In this document: positions 6,216-12,173 of the stretch, one piece after another
Position numbering within the stretch: position 1 is the first letter of the stretch
Layout of the letters: every line of letters starts with the position of its first letter
DNA from: Panacagrimonas sp.
GTDB taxonomy: Bacteria > Pseudomonadota > Gammaproteobacteria > Nevskiales > Nevskiaceae
DNA: 12,173 nucleotides
Direction: 5' to 3'
NCBI GenBank assembly: GCA_021773655.1
Contig: JAJFJX010000472.1
Coordinates: forward strand, 1-12,173
Position numbers and translations under genes: made by a program
The notes under the pieces: model-generated
The model's input: only the letters and a program-made list of their open reading frames with translations
What the model was told of the DNA's origin: nothing
Database searches by the model: none

Positions 6216-7895
6216 TCAGGATTCCGGGCGGATCGATCCGGGCCGGATGGCGGCGCCAAACTGATCCTTGAACGCAAGCACCGCCGGATCATTGCGTATT
6301 GCTGCCTCGCGCGCCTGCTGCTGCTGCTGCGCGCGTTGCTGGTCGAGTTGTGCGGGCGTGGGCGCCAGTTCCGCCGCGGCGACCTCCACATGCACCCTCA
6401 GTGGCCGGCCAAGCTGATCGGAAAACGCCTGTTCGATGGCCCGGCGACGGGTTTCACCGTTGTCGTCCTCGATCAGGAAACGCACCGCGGCGTCGAGACG
6501 CAGGTGGATCCGGTCGTCCTGCTCGCCGACCCAGGCGCACTGGCGCGCCAGTTGCCGGGCCTGGCTGCCGAGCCCCAGGGTGTCGATGCGCTCGGCCCAG
6601 GGCAAATCCCGCGGGTCGACCTCGGGCACCGGCGACGGCGGCGAAAGCGGTGACGAGACGGCGGGCGTGACGACAGGCGTGACGGCGGGCGCGGCAGTGG
6701 GCAAGACAGCGGGCACGGCCGACGGCGCCGCAGCACCCGGCCTGCGGGTGTCCGGGCTGCCGGCACGGGTGGCCGCCACCGGCATGTCCCGTTGCCTGCC
6801 GCCGGGTGCGCCGTCATCGATCCGAAACGCCAGCATCCGCAGCAGTGTCATTTCGAAACCGCTGCGCGGATCGGGCGCGTAAGGCAGATCGCGCCGTCCG
6901 TGCACCGCAATCTGGTAGTACAGCTGCACATCCTCGGCAGCCAAGGCCGGCACCAGCGCCAGCAATTCTTCATCGTCATCGTCCGACTGCGCCTCGGCGA
7001 GCACCTGCAGCACTGCCACCCGCTGCAGGATGGCGGCCAGCTCGTTGAGCAGTGCGGCATGATCCGGTGCGCGGGCGTCCAGACCGGCGATGCCCTGCAC
7101 CAGCGCCGCGCCGTCGCGGGCAGCCACCGCCTGCAACAGGGAATAGAGGACCTGACGCCCCGCGGTGCCGAGCATGTCCTCGATCGGGCTGCGTTCCAGT
7201 GGCCCACCCCCGGAAAACGCGATCGCCTGGTCGAGCAGCGACAGTCCGTCGCGCATCGATCCATCTGCAGCCCGGGCGATCTCCGCCACCGCAGCGGGCT
7301 CGAAGTCGATGCCCTCCTGTTCCAGCACTCGGGCCAGTTGATCGCGGATCACCGACAGCGGCAGGCGCCTGAGATTGAACTGCAAGCAGCGGCTGAGCAC
7401 GGTGACCGGCAGCTTCTGCGGATCGGTCGTCGCCAGGATGAATTTCAACTGCGGCGGTGGGTCTTCCAGGGTCTTGAGCAGCGCGTTGAACGCACTCCTC
7501 GACAGCATGTGCACCTCGTCGATCAGGTACACCTTGTAGCGGCCGCGGGCTGGAGCGTACTGGCTGTTGTCGATCAGCTCGCGCACGTTCTCGACACCGG
7601 TGTGGCTGGCGGCGTCGATCTCCAGCAGGTCGACGAAACGCCCGGCGTCGACCTCGCCACAGGCACTGCATATGCCGCAGGGGCTGGCCGAGACCCCGGT
7701 TTCGCAATTCAGCCCCTTGGCGACGATGCGCGCCAGCGTGGTCTTGCCCACGCCGCGCGTGCCGGTGAGCAGGATGGCCGGGTGCAGACGGTCGCCGTCC
7801 AGAGCATGCGTCAGCGCCTTGACCACGTGGCCCTGCCCCATCACGTCGGCAAAGATTCGGGGGCGCCACTTGCGCGCCAGCGCCAGGTAGCTCAT
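6216..7895 (-). CDS. dnaX: DNA polymerase III subunit tau/gamma (clamp-loader ATPase)
   Basis: ATPase core of the sliding-clamp loader of the replicative polymerase. The start was set at the ATG at 7895, because MSYLALARKWRP is the conserved DnaX N-terminus; the in-frame upstream extension (to 7997) has no similarity. This gives 559 aa. The AAA+ core shows Walker A GTRGVGKT (45-52), the four zinc cysteines Cys64, 73, 76 and 79, Walker B LIDEVHML (124-131) and the sensor/arginine-finger segment TTDPQKLPVTVLSRC (156-170). A Pro/Ala/Val-rich linker spans ~366-428. It is followed by a tau C-terminal domain (~430-510) and a Gln-rich tail (QQQQQ at 524-528). The E. coli A-AAA-AAG slippery heptamer was not seen, so a short gamma form by the classical frameshift is not predicted. 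The start overlaps the TGA of an upstream small ORF as ATGA. Confidence 0.97.
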   Translation of the reverse strand: MSYLALARKWRPRIFADVMGQGHVVKALTHALDGDRLHPAILLTGTRGVGKTTLARIVAKGLNCETGVSASPCGICSACGEVDAGRFVDLLEIDAASHTGVENVRELIDNSQYAPARGRYKVYLIDEVHMLSRSAFNALLKTLEDPPPQLKFILATTDPQKLPVTVLSRCLQFNLRRLPLSVIRDQLARVLEQEGIDFEPAAVAEIARAADGSMRDGLSLLDQAIAFSGGGPLERSPIEDMLGTAGRQVLYSLLQAVAARDGAALVQGIAGLDARAPDHAALLNELAAILQRVAVLQVLAEAQSDDDDEELLALVPALAAEDVQLYYQIAVHGRRDLPYAPDPRSGFEMTLLRMLAFRIDDGAPGGRQRDMPVAATRAGSPDTRRPGAAAPSAVPAVLPTAAPAVTPVVTPAVSSPLSPPSPVPEVDPRDLPWAERIDTLGLGSQARQLARQCAWVGEQDDRIHLRLDAAVRFLIEDDNGETRRRAIEQAFSDQLGRPLRVHVEVAAAELAPTPAQLDQQRAQQQQQAREAAIRNDPAVLAFKDQFGAAIRPGSIRPES

Positions 7896-8137
7896 CGGAG
7901 TTCGGCACAGTTGGGCATCGGAGCGCCATTGTCGTGGATGCCCACCGTGGTCGCCACAGCAGGCCACCGGCCGCGCCGGCCGGCGGGGGGCTCCCATGAG
8001 CCTGGGCGGCAGAAACTCGAGCGGCCGCGGCTTCGCCCTTGCGGCCAGATTTTCCGCTGCGCCTCGTTAAACAGAACCCGCCATCGGCCTGGAGGCATCG
8101 AAAAATCGGACTCGAAATGGCTCTGCCTCGCCAGCAC
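7892..8137 (-). CDS. Doubtful 81-codon ORF overlapping the dnaX start
   Basis: This frame opens at a GTG at 8137 and ends in a TGA that overlaps the dnaX ATG as ATGA (7892-7895). Such an overlap often marks translational coupling, but no clear ribosome site precedes the GTG. The predicted peptide is rich in Arg, Pro, Gly and Trp (NEAQRKIWPQGRSRGRSSF, then GIHDNGAPMPNCAEL), with no recognised domain or membrane segment. It fills almost the whole 271-bp gap (7896-8166) between the AAA ATPase stop and dnaX. The overlap may be chance, and the stretch may instead be an untranslated dnaX leader or a dispersed intergenic repeat. G/C-rich self-complementary runs lie at 7961-7990. Confidence 0.22.
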   Translation of the reverse strand: MLARQSHFESDFSMPPGRWRVLFNEAQRKIWPQGRSRGRSSFCRPGSWEPPAGRRGRWPAVATTVGIHDNGAPMPNCAELR

Positions 8138-8166
8138 GGTTCATGCCGCCCGGGCTCCTATGACAA

Positions 8167-10188
8167 CTAGTGCAACAGCGCGCGAAAGCCGATCTCACGG
8201 CTGACATTGGGCTTGAGCGTGACTTCCTGGCGCAGCATGCGCAGCAGTTCGGCGCTGTCGTCGTCGCCGCCGAGCAGGCGCGCACGGTTGCGCACCACCG
8301 CGTAGTCGCCGGGGGTGAGCATCTCGATCTCGCGCACGCCGGGGGGTGCCGGCAGGCCGAAGTAATGTTCGAACGCCAGCGCACGCTGCTCAGGCTTGAG
8401 AAAGTCGAACCGCACCTTGAACGAAAAGCGCCGCAACGCGGCCTGGTCGAGGTGGCTCATCAGATTGGTGATGCAGGCAAAGGGATACTCGTGGCTTTCC
8501 ATCCAGGTGAGCATCTCGTTGACCTGGCTGATCTCCCAGCCCTGGTGCGCGTTGCGGCGGTCACCGAGCAGTGAGTCGGCCTCGTCGAAGATCAGGAAGG
8601 CGCCGGACTCGCGCGCCTCTGCAAAGGCCTGGGCGATGTTGCGCTCGTTTTCGCCCACCCACTTGGACAGCAGATCCGATGCGCGCTTCTGGATCACCTC
8701 CAGGCCGACTTCCTGCGCCAGCCAGCGCGCGTAGGCCGACTTGCCGGTCCCGGGCGGACCGTACAGGCACATCGAAAATGCGCGTGTGTCCAGCGTCAGC
8801 AGCCGATCACGCAGGCGGGTGAGGTCCATGTCGGCATTGAGCAGCGCCGGCTCGTAGCGCACGCCCAGTTGCGGTCGGGGCGGCGCCTCGGAACCTCGCA
8901 TGACCTTGGCGATGGAGTTCACCGCGCGCCGGATGTCCTGCGCCCCGCCGCTGGTCAGGCGCGCAGAGCGCACCGCGCCGGCAGCCACCGCCGGCGGTGC
9001 ATCGAAATCCTCCGCCAGGCGACGGATGTCATCGGCCGCCACCTGCACCTGCTCGCGCTCCAGCAGCCGCTGCCAGACACGCTCACGCACCCGGGCCGGC
9101 GGCACTTTCATTTCGATGGCGTAAGTCATCCGCCGCAGCACCGACGGTCCCAGCGCAGCAGGGTCGTTGACCGTCCACAGGGTCGGCACCCGGGTTTCCT
9201 CGAACAAACGGTGCATGTAGACGCGCGAGCCGTAGCCGCTGCGCTCGGTTTCGAACAGACCGTCTGATTCTCCGCGCAGCAAATCCTCGGCCTCGTCGAA
9301 CAACAGCAGCGCGTCGGACTGGTTTTCCAGCAGTTTTTGCGACAGCCGGAACGAGCCGATGCGCTGGTCGCGCGAGGGCTCCTGGCCGCGATCATCGGAC
9401 TGGCCGACGTCGTAGAGTCGCAGGCCCAGTCGCGCAGACAGGGTCTTGCAGAACTCGGTCTTGCCGGTGCCCGGCGGGCCATACAGCAGGATATGGATGC
9501 CGCGGGCCTGCTCGCCGACCGCTCGCCCCAGCAGGTTGGAGGCCAGCTCGCGATCCTCGGGCAGGTGGTCGTAGTCCTCCCATTCCAGGCTGTGCGCCAG
9601 CGGCTCGCCGAGCAGCGCGGCGCGCACATCGGTCACCGGCTGCGCCTGCGATTGCAGGAAGCTGGTCAGCGCCACCAGCGGCTGGCAGTCGGAACGATAG
9701 TCGGCGGTGAACAGCCCGCTGCCGACCAGCCGCCCGCGCGATGACATGGCGTCCACCACCTCGCCGCGACTCAGACCCAGCAAGGTGCCGAGCAGGCTGA
9801 TGACGCCACTGTCGCCGATCCGCAGTTCGTCGAGCTCCAGGGTCTCGAACAGGTCCTCGGCCTGCGGCTGCACGCGATCACGCACCAGCGCGCCCATCAC
9901 CGCGGCTTCGGCGGCGCTGAGCTGCAGCAGGTCGGATACCGCCCGCAGGTTGAGCTCCAGCGTGCTCGGCGGGGCGTCCTGCAACTGCGCCAGGCGCGCC
10001 TCGATCAGCGGCGCCCAGGCCTCGTTCTCCAGCTTGCGCGGATCCTCGCCGGCCTCGAGTTCGAGGTGGTCGGCCTCGTCGCCGAGAAAGCGCAGCAGTC
10101 CGTCCTGGGCCCAGCGGTGACGATCCAGCCGGGCGCCGAGGTTGGCGATCCAGCCCAGCACCACACGCTGTTCATAAGGTTCCATCAT
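8167..10188 (-). CDS. Double-AAA+ domain ATPase of unknown function, 673 aa
   Basis: Two AAA+ modules follow a ~220-residue N-terminal region without a recognised domain. That region is largely helical, with a winged-helix-like stretch at ~125-160 ending GRLVGSGLF. Module 1 has Walker A GPPGTGKT (237-244), Walker B ALLLFDEAED (~293-302), sensor Asn341 (WTVNDP) and an Arg pair at 352-353. Module 2 has Walker A GPPGTGKS (477-484), a pore-loop-like KWVGENE (509-515), Walker B FLIFDEADSL (~531-540), sensor Asn575 and an Arg pair at 586-587. Module 2 therefore looks like a classical CDC48/FtsH-type remodelling ring subunit. Module 1 has an unusual acidic insert (QSDDRGQEPSRDQR) where a pore loop is expected. 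Both ATP sites look intact. The ATG at 10188 is chosen, with ATG 10185 equally possible and only a weak GAAG ribosome site. No signal peptide or protease domain is present, and no partner gene is adjacent. Confidence 0.9.
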   Translation of the reverse strand: MMEPYEQRVVLGWIANLGARLDRHRWAQDGLLRFLGDEADHLELEAGEDPRKLENEAWAPLIEARLAQLQDAPPSTLELNLRAVSDLLQLSAAEAAVMGALVRDRVQPQAEDLFETLELDELRIGDSGVISLLGTLLGLSRGEVVDAMSSRGRLVGSGLFTADYRSDCQPLVALTSFLQSQAQPVTDVRAALLGEPLAHSLEWEDYDHLPEDRELASNLLGRAVGEQARGIHILLYGPPGTGKTEFCKTLSARLGLRLYDVGQSDDRGQEPSRDQRIGSFRLSQKLLENQSDALLLFDEAEDLLRGESDGLFETERSGYGSRVYMHRLFEETRVPTLWTVNDPAALGPSVLRRMTYAIEMKVPPARVRERVWQRLLEREQVQVAADDIRRLAEDFDAPPAVAAGAVRSARLTSGGAQDIRRAVNSIAKVMRGSEAPPRPQLGVRYEPALLNADMDLTRLRDRLLTLDTRAFSMCLYGPPGTGKSAYARWLAQEVGLEVIQKRASDLLSKWVGENERNIAQAFAEARESGAFLIFDEADSLLGDRRNAHQGWEISQVNEMLTWMESHEYPFACITNLMSHLDQAALRRFSFKVRFDFLKPEQRALAFEHYFGLPAPPGVREIEMLTPGDYAVVRNRARLLGGDDDSAELLRMLRQEVTLKPNVSREIGFRALLH

Positions 10189-10424
10189 GGTCTTCGAAGG
10201 GCGCCGGGCCGCAGCTCCGGCAATGCGGTGATTCGGGACATGGGGACAGTGGACACGAAGTCCAGATCCAAGGCGACCGAAGGTCCACGTGCCTGAATGA
10301 TTTCATGGACTTGCAAGGCAGGCTCCGGGACCGCCGAATGCCGGGCCGCGAGGCCAACCGGCGCCGGGATGCCCTGCCGCCGGCTGTGAAAAGCTGATCC
10401 AGTCGATTGATTCGTCGAATTAAA
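10189..10424. other. Intergenic region between ffs and the AAA gene, with a GGACA triplet repeat
   Basis: No gene is supported in these 236 bp. At 10235-10255 the motif GGGACA-TG-GGGACA-GT-GGACA repeats three times at an 8-base step. The arms AAGTCCA (10258-10264) and TGGACTT (10303-10309) form a 7-bp inverted repeat just beyond it. The block resembles short dispersed intergenic repeats of high-GC gammaproteobacteria. No convincing -35/-10 pair for the AAA gene was picked out. Confidence 0.4.
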
Positions 10425-10528
<104 letters not shown>

Positions 10529-10535
10529 AGCCGCC

Positions 10536-10541
10536 ATTATC
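10536..10541 (-). promoter_or_regulatory. Probable -10 box of the ffs promoter
   Basis: GATAAT on the minus strand (one mismatch to TATAAT) lies 7 bases before the first paired base of the SRP RNA, the right distance for a sigma-70 start. It stands out as A/T-rich in a G/C-rich surrounding. The -35 region about 17 bases further up is poorly conserved (CGAAAT-like). Confidence 0.6.
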
Positions 10542-10636
10542 CCCGATTTCGTCGACGGATTTCGCCGTGGGTCGCGTCCGCCGTCCCGGAGCGGGCTCAG
10601 GAGGCGTGCCGCTCAGTCTGTTTCCTTGAATTCTCT

Positions 10637-10659
10637 CGGAATTCTCGCGAGATTTTCCG
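10637..10659. repeat. Near-palindrome between tsaB and ffs
   Basis: Arms CGGAA and TTCCG flank the perfect 10-bp palindrome TCTCGCGAGA (10643-10652). The left part also belongs to a direct repeat of GAATTCTC (10628-10635 and 10639-10646) with an 11-bp step. It could be an operator for the ffs promoter, about 100 bp downstream on the minus strand, or a weak hairpin after tsaB. No T-run follows on either strand. Confidence 0.4.
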
Positions 10660-10688
10660 TGTTCCGATCAGTCCCTAACGGACCCGGT

Positions 10689-10710
10689 CCGCCGCGCGAA
10701 CGCCCGGCGG
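10689..10710. repeat. GC hairpin downstream of tsaB
   Basis: CCGCCG (10689-10694) pairs perfectly with CGGCGG (10705-10710) around a 10-base loop, 89 bases past the tsaB stop. It lacks a T-tract, so it is at best a factor-dependent pause or RNA 3' end. The rest of the 270-bp gap 10529-10798 holds no supported gene. Confidence 0.35.
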
Positions 10711-10798
10711 CGATCACCTGGACGGTGCAGGTGTGGGCGAAAGTCTGCAGCCTGCAGAAATCGGCCAATGAAATGACAGGCGTATCGATGCGTTTGTC

Positions 10799-11515
10799 TC
10801 AGCGGGCCGCGGACTTGCCGGCACGCAGGTGCAGCTGCTCGACCAGCGTCAGCGCCACCTTGTCGCGCAGATATGCAGGGGTCAGTGCATCGGCCGGGCC
10901 TGCGCGGCCGGCCAGGAACTCCGGCAGCGCCAGCCTGAGAGCGGCGGCGGCATGCGGCAGCGCCAGGCCGTCGATGGATTCGATGGCAGCAAGGACCCCT
11001 GGGCGCAAGACCTCGGGATAGCGACCCCAGCCGCTGCCGGCGGCCTGCCAAGGCCCTGGAATGTCCACCCGGACCTGCGCAGGCGCCATCACCACGGCGG
11101 GTGCCAGCGCGCGCGCCAGCCCGCCCTCGTCGGCCTCGAAAGCGCCGAAATAAACCTCGTCCATGCGTGCGTCGATGGCGCTGAGCACGCGCTCGGCCCC
11201 GGCCTCGATGGCGCCTTGCGCCAGCATCGCCAGCGAACTCACGCCCACCACCGGGCAATCCAGCGCCAGTGCCAGCCCCTTTGCGAAACCCACCGCGATG
11301 CGCACCCCGGCGAAGCTGCCGGGTCCGGTGCCACAGACCACGCCATCGAGCTGTGCCGCCGTGCAGCCGGCTTCGCCCAGCAACGCGTCGACCATCGGCG
11401 CCAGGCGCTGGGTATGGGTGCGGCCAGCGTGTTCGAAACGCGCCAACATTTCACCGTCTTGCCACAGGGCGACGGAGCAGGCTTCGGTAGCGGTATCCAG
11501 GGCAAGCAGGCGCAT
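10799..11515 (-). CDS. tsaB: tRNA threonylcarbamoyladenosine biosynthesis protein TsaB
   Basis: Non-catalytic partner of TsaD in the TsaBDE complex, which installs t6A at position 37 of ANN-decoding tRNAs in the cytoplasm. The ATG at 11515 was chosen because MRLLALDTATEACSVAL is the conserved family N-terminus (ASKHA fold). The 238 aa compare with 231 in E. coli, and the in-frame upstream extension to 11626 is unlike the family. The signature GTGPGSFAGVRIAVGFAKGLA (residues ~62-82) and the GVSSLAMLA strand (91-99) are intact. The metal-binding histidine motif of TsaD is absent, as expected. The ribosome site is weak. The gene is monocistronic here. The upstream divergent region carries inverted and tandem repeats that may be regulatory. 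The next minus-strand gene is ffs. Confidence 0.95.
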   Translation of the reverse strand: MRLLALDTATEACSVALWQDGEMLARFEHAGRTHTQRLAPMVDALLGEAGCTAAQLDGVVCGTGPGSFAGVRIAVGFAKGLALALDCPVVGVSSLAMLAQGAIEAGAERVLSAIDARMDEVYFGAFEADEGGLARALAPAVVMAPAQVRVDIPGPWQAAGSGWGRYPEVLRPGVLAAIESIDGLALPHAAAALRLALPEFLAGRAGPADALTPAYLRDKVALTLVEQLHLRAGKSAAR

Positions 11516-11551
11516 GATCCGAGGATTGTGTGGCGAGCGCTGCCCTGGAAT

Positions 11552-11587
11552 CCAGTGGCGCACTGGGGCGCACTGGATGGCGCAGTG
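11552..11587. promoter_or_regulatory. Operator-like repeat cluster 37 bp upstream of tsaB
   Basis: CCAGTG-GCG-CACTGG (11552-11566) is a perfect inverted repeat with 6-bp arms. The 10-mer GGCGCACTGG is tandemly repeated at 11557-11566 and 11567-11576, and a third half-site CAGTG follows at 11583-11587. The spacing of about one helical turn and the position in the tsaB upstream region suggest a dimeric regulator site. The regulator is unknown. Confidence 0.4.
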
Positions 11588-11639
11588 TCCGGGCCGGTCC
11601 GGTCGGCGGGTCTGTTGCTCGTGCAATCTGCCTCATTCC

Positions 11640-11656
11640 GCCGCCGTGAGGGCGGC
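11640..11656. repeat. Perfect GC hairpin in the tsaB upstream region
   Basis: GCCGCC (11640-11645) and GGCGGC (11651-11656) form a 6-bp stem around the loop GTGAG. There is no T-run on either side, so a terminator is not supported. Confidence 0.4.
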
Positions 11657-11670
11657 TCAGAACCTCACGA

Positions 11671-11698
11671 TCTGCGTGTAACGACTTGCGTGTACCGA
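11671..11698. repeat. 14-bp imperfect tandem repeat
   Basis: TCTGCGTGTAACGA (11671-11684) is followed directly by CTTGCGTGTACCGA, with 11 of 14 positions identical. It lies in the 486-bp gap between tsaB and the M24 peptidase gene, where no gene is supported. A short hairpin, GCTGC-TGAC-GCAGC, follows at 11705-11718. Confidence 0.45.
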
Positions 11699-11841
11699 AC
11701 TCCCGCTGCTGACGCAGCATCTGATCACGGTTCGCGGAAATGGGCAGCACCACCGAACCAAGGGTATGGTGTTCGGGCCATGGCGTTCACAGAGCCTGGC
11801 CAGGACCCGACGAGCTGGAGCGTGATCGGAAGGCTCGGCTC

Positions 11842-11881
11842 GGCCCTGCAAAGGCCCTGAAAAGTCCTTGCAACCGTTGCA
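11842..11881. repeat. 11-bp tandem repeat and short palindrome upstream of the M24 gene
   Basis: GGCCCTGCAAA (11842-11852) and GGCCCTGAAAA (11853-11863) are adjacent and match at 10 of 11 positions. They are followed by the palindrome TGCAA-CCG-TTGCA (11869-11881). The cluster sits 121-160 bp before the downstream ATG, a plausible place for regulator binding. No confident promoter boxes were identified nearby. Confidence 0.4.
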
Positions 11882-12001
11882 CGCCCGGGCCATCGGGCCG
11901 GAATTCCATGCCGCAGCGCCGCAGCGCCCTGACGGCCGAGCCCTGCCACTGCGAGCCGCGATCGTTACCATCGGCCGATGTCATCGTCTCCGGAGCCCGC
12001 C

Positions 12002-12173
12002 ATGACCCTTCGCCACGCCCTGAGCGCAGCCGACCTCGAAGGATTCCGGCAGGTCCAGCGCCTGGCCTACCGCTGCGCCGAGACCATCGCCGCCGAAATC
12101 GAACCCGGCATGACCGAGCGCGAGGTCGCCACCTACATGCGCGACTACCTGCTGTCCGAGGGCGCCGATGACT
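12002..12173 (+). CDS. Probable M24-family metallopeptidase, N-terminus only
   Basis: Only the first 57 codons are present; the frame is open to the window end. The opening (LSAADLEGFRQVQRLAYRCAETIAAEIEPGMTERE, residues 8-42) resembles the N-terminal helices of M24 proteins (methionine aminopeptidase / Xaa-Pro peptidase superfamily), where an A-x-x-I-A-x-x-I-x-P-G-M-T-E-x-E segment is typical. The next helix, VATYMRDYLLSEGADD, fits the same pattern. The metal ligands and active site lie beyond the window, so subtype and activity cannot be checked. A GGAG ribosome site lies 7 bases before the ATG. The gene is divergent from tsaB across a 486-bp repeat-bearing gap. Confidence 0.65.
   Translation, partial: MTLRHALSAADLEGFRQVQRLAYRCAETIAAEIEPGMTEREVATYMRDYLLSEGADD

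Noticed and set aside
8016..8028. XhoI and NotI sites overlapping at 8016-8028, an AAGGGCGAAG on the minus strand nearby and a SpeI site at 8166-8171, reminiscent of a cloning vector
   Set aside because: The surrounding sequence is continuous GC-rich DNA matching the rest of the window, the order does not follow a known vector polylinker, and such sites are expected by chance at this composition.
6792..8204. 470-codon open frame on the + strand opposite dnaX
   Set aside because: It is antisense to dnaX and runs through its conserved AAA+ core; no domain is recognisable.
11657..11971. Minus-strand frames in the tsaB/M24 gap (for example 104 codons at 11657-11971)
   Set aside because: Composition is Arg/Pro-rich, several overlapping frames are equally open, no ribosome site or recognisable domain is present, and the region is full of short repeats.

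Overview
The window is compact, very GC-rich chromosomal DNA. Most genes are housekeeping or biosynthetic, and no phage, IS transposase, CRISPR array or defence cassette was recognised. The protein set (PIN-PhoH ATPase, AguB, Ald, one-protein siroheme synthase CysG, EmrE-like SMR pump, YbaB, DnaX, TsaB) and the short-form SRP RNA fit a high-GC gammaproteobacterium. A Xanthomonadales/Chromatiales-like lineage is my guess, not demonstrated.

Region 1 (1-2403, + strand) looks like one transcription unit: the 3' part of a PIN-PhoH ATPase gene, an unrecognised 111-aa protein, and aguB (N-carbamoylputrescine amidase), which is joined to the small gene by an ATGA overlap. Region 2 (2404-4069) holds alanine dehydrogenase on the minus strand, convergent with aguB, and a small two-helix membrane protein divergent from ald. 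Two imperfect 24-bp units lie between aguB and ald.

Region 3 (4070-7895, minus strand) reads dnaX, ybaB, an emrE-like SMR gene, then cysG, all closely spaced. The usual partner of dnaX-ybaB, recR, is absent and the SMR gene sits in its place. Region 4 (7896-10798) contains a 271-bp leader-like gap, a 673-aa double-AAA ATPase of unknown function, and a clear SRP RNA gene (ffs) with a -10 box. Ffs next to dnaX-ybaB-recR is a known bacterial gene order. Here that order appears split by the AAA gene and shortened by loss of recR.

Region 5 (10799-12173) holds tsaB (tRNA t6A synthesis, minus strand), then a 486-bp divergent intergenic stretch with several short tandem and inverted repeats, then the first 57 codons of a probable M24-family metallopeptidase running off the window. 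No convincing new multi-gene system was found. The best leads are the AAA ATPase inserted between ffs and dnaX, the small ORF overlapping the dnaX start, the unknown gene coupled to aguB, and the repeat-rich region upstream of tsaB.
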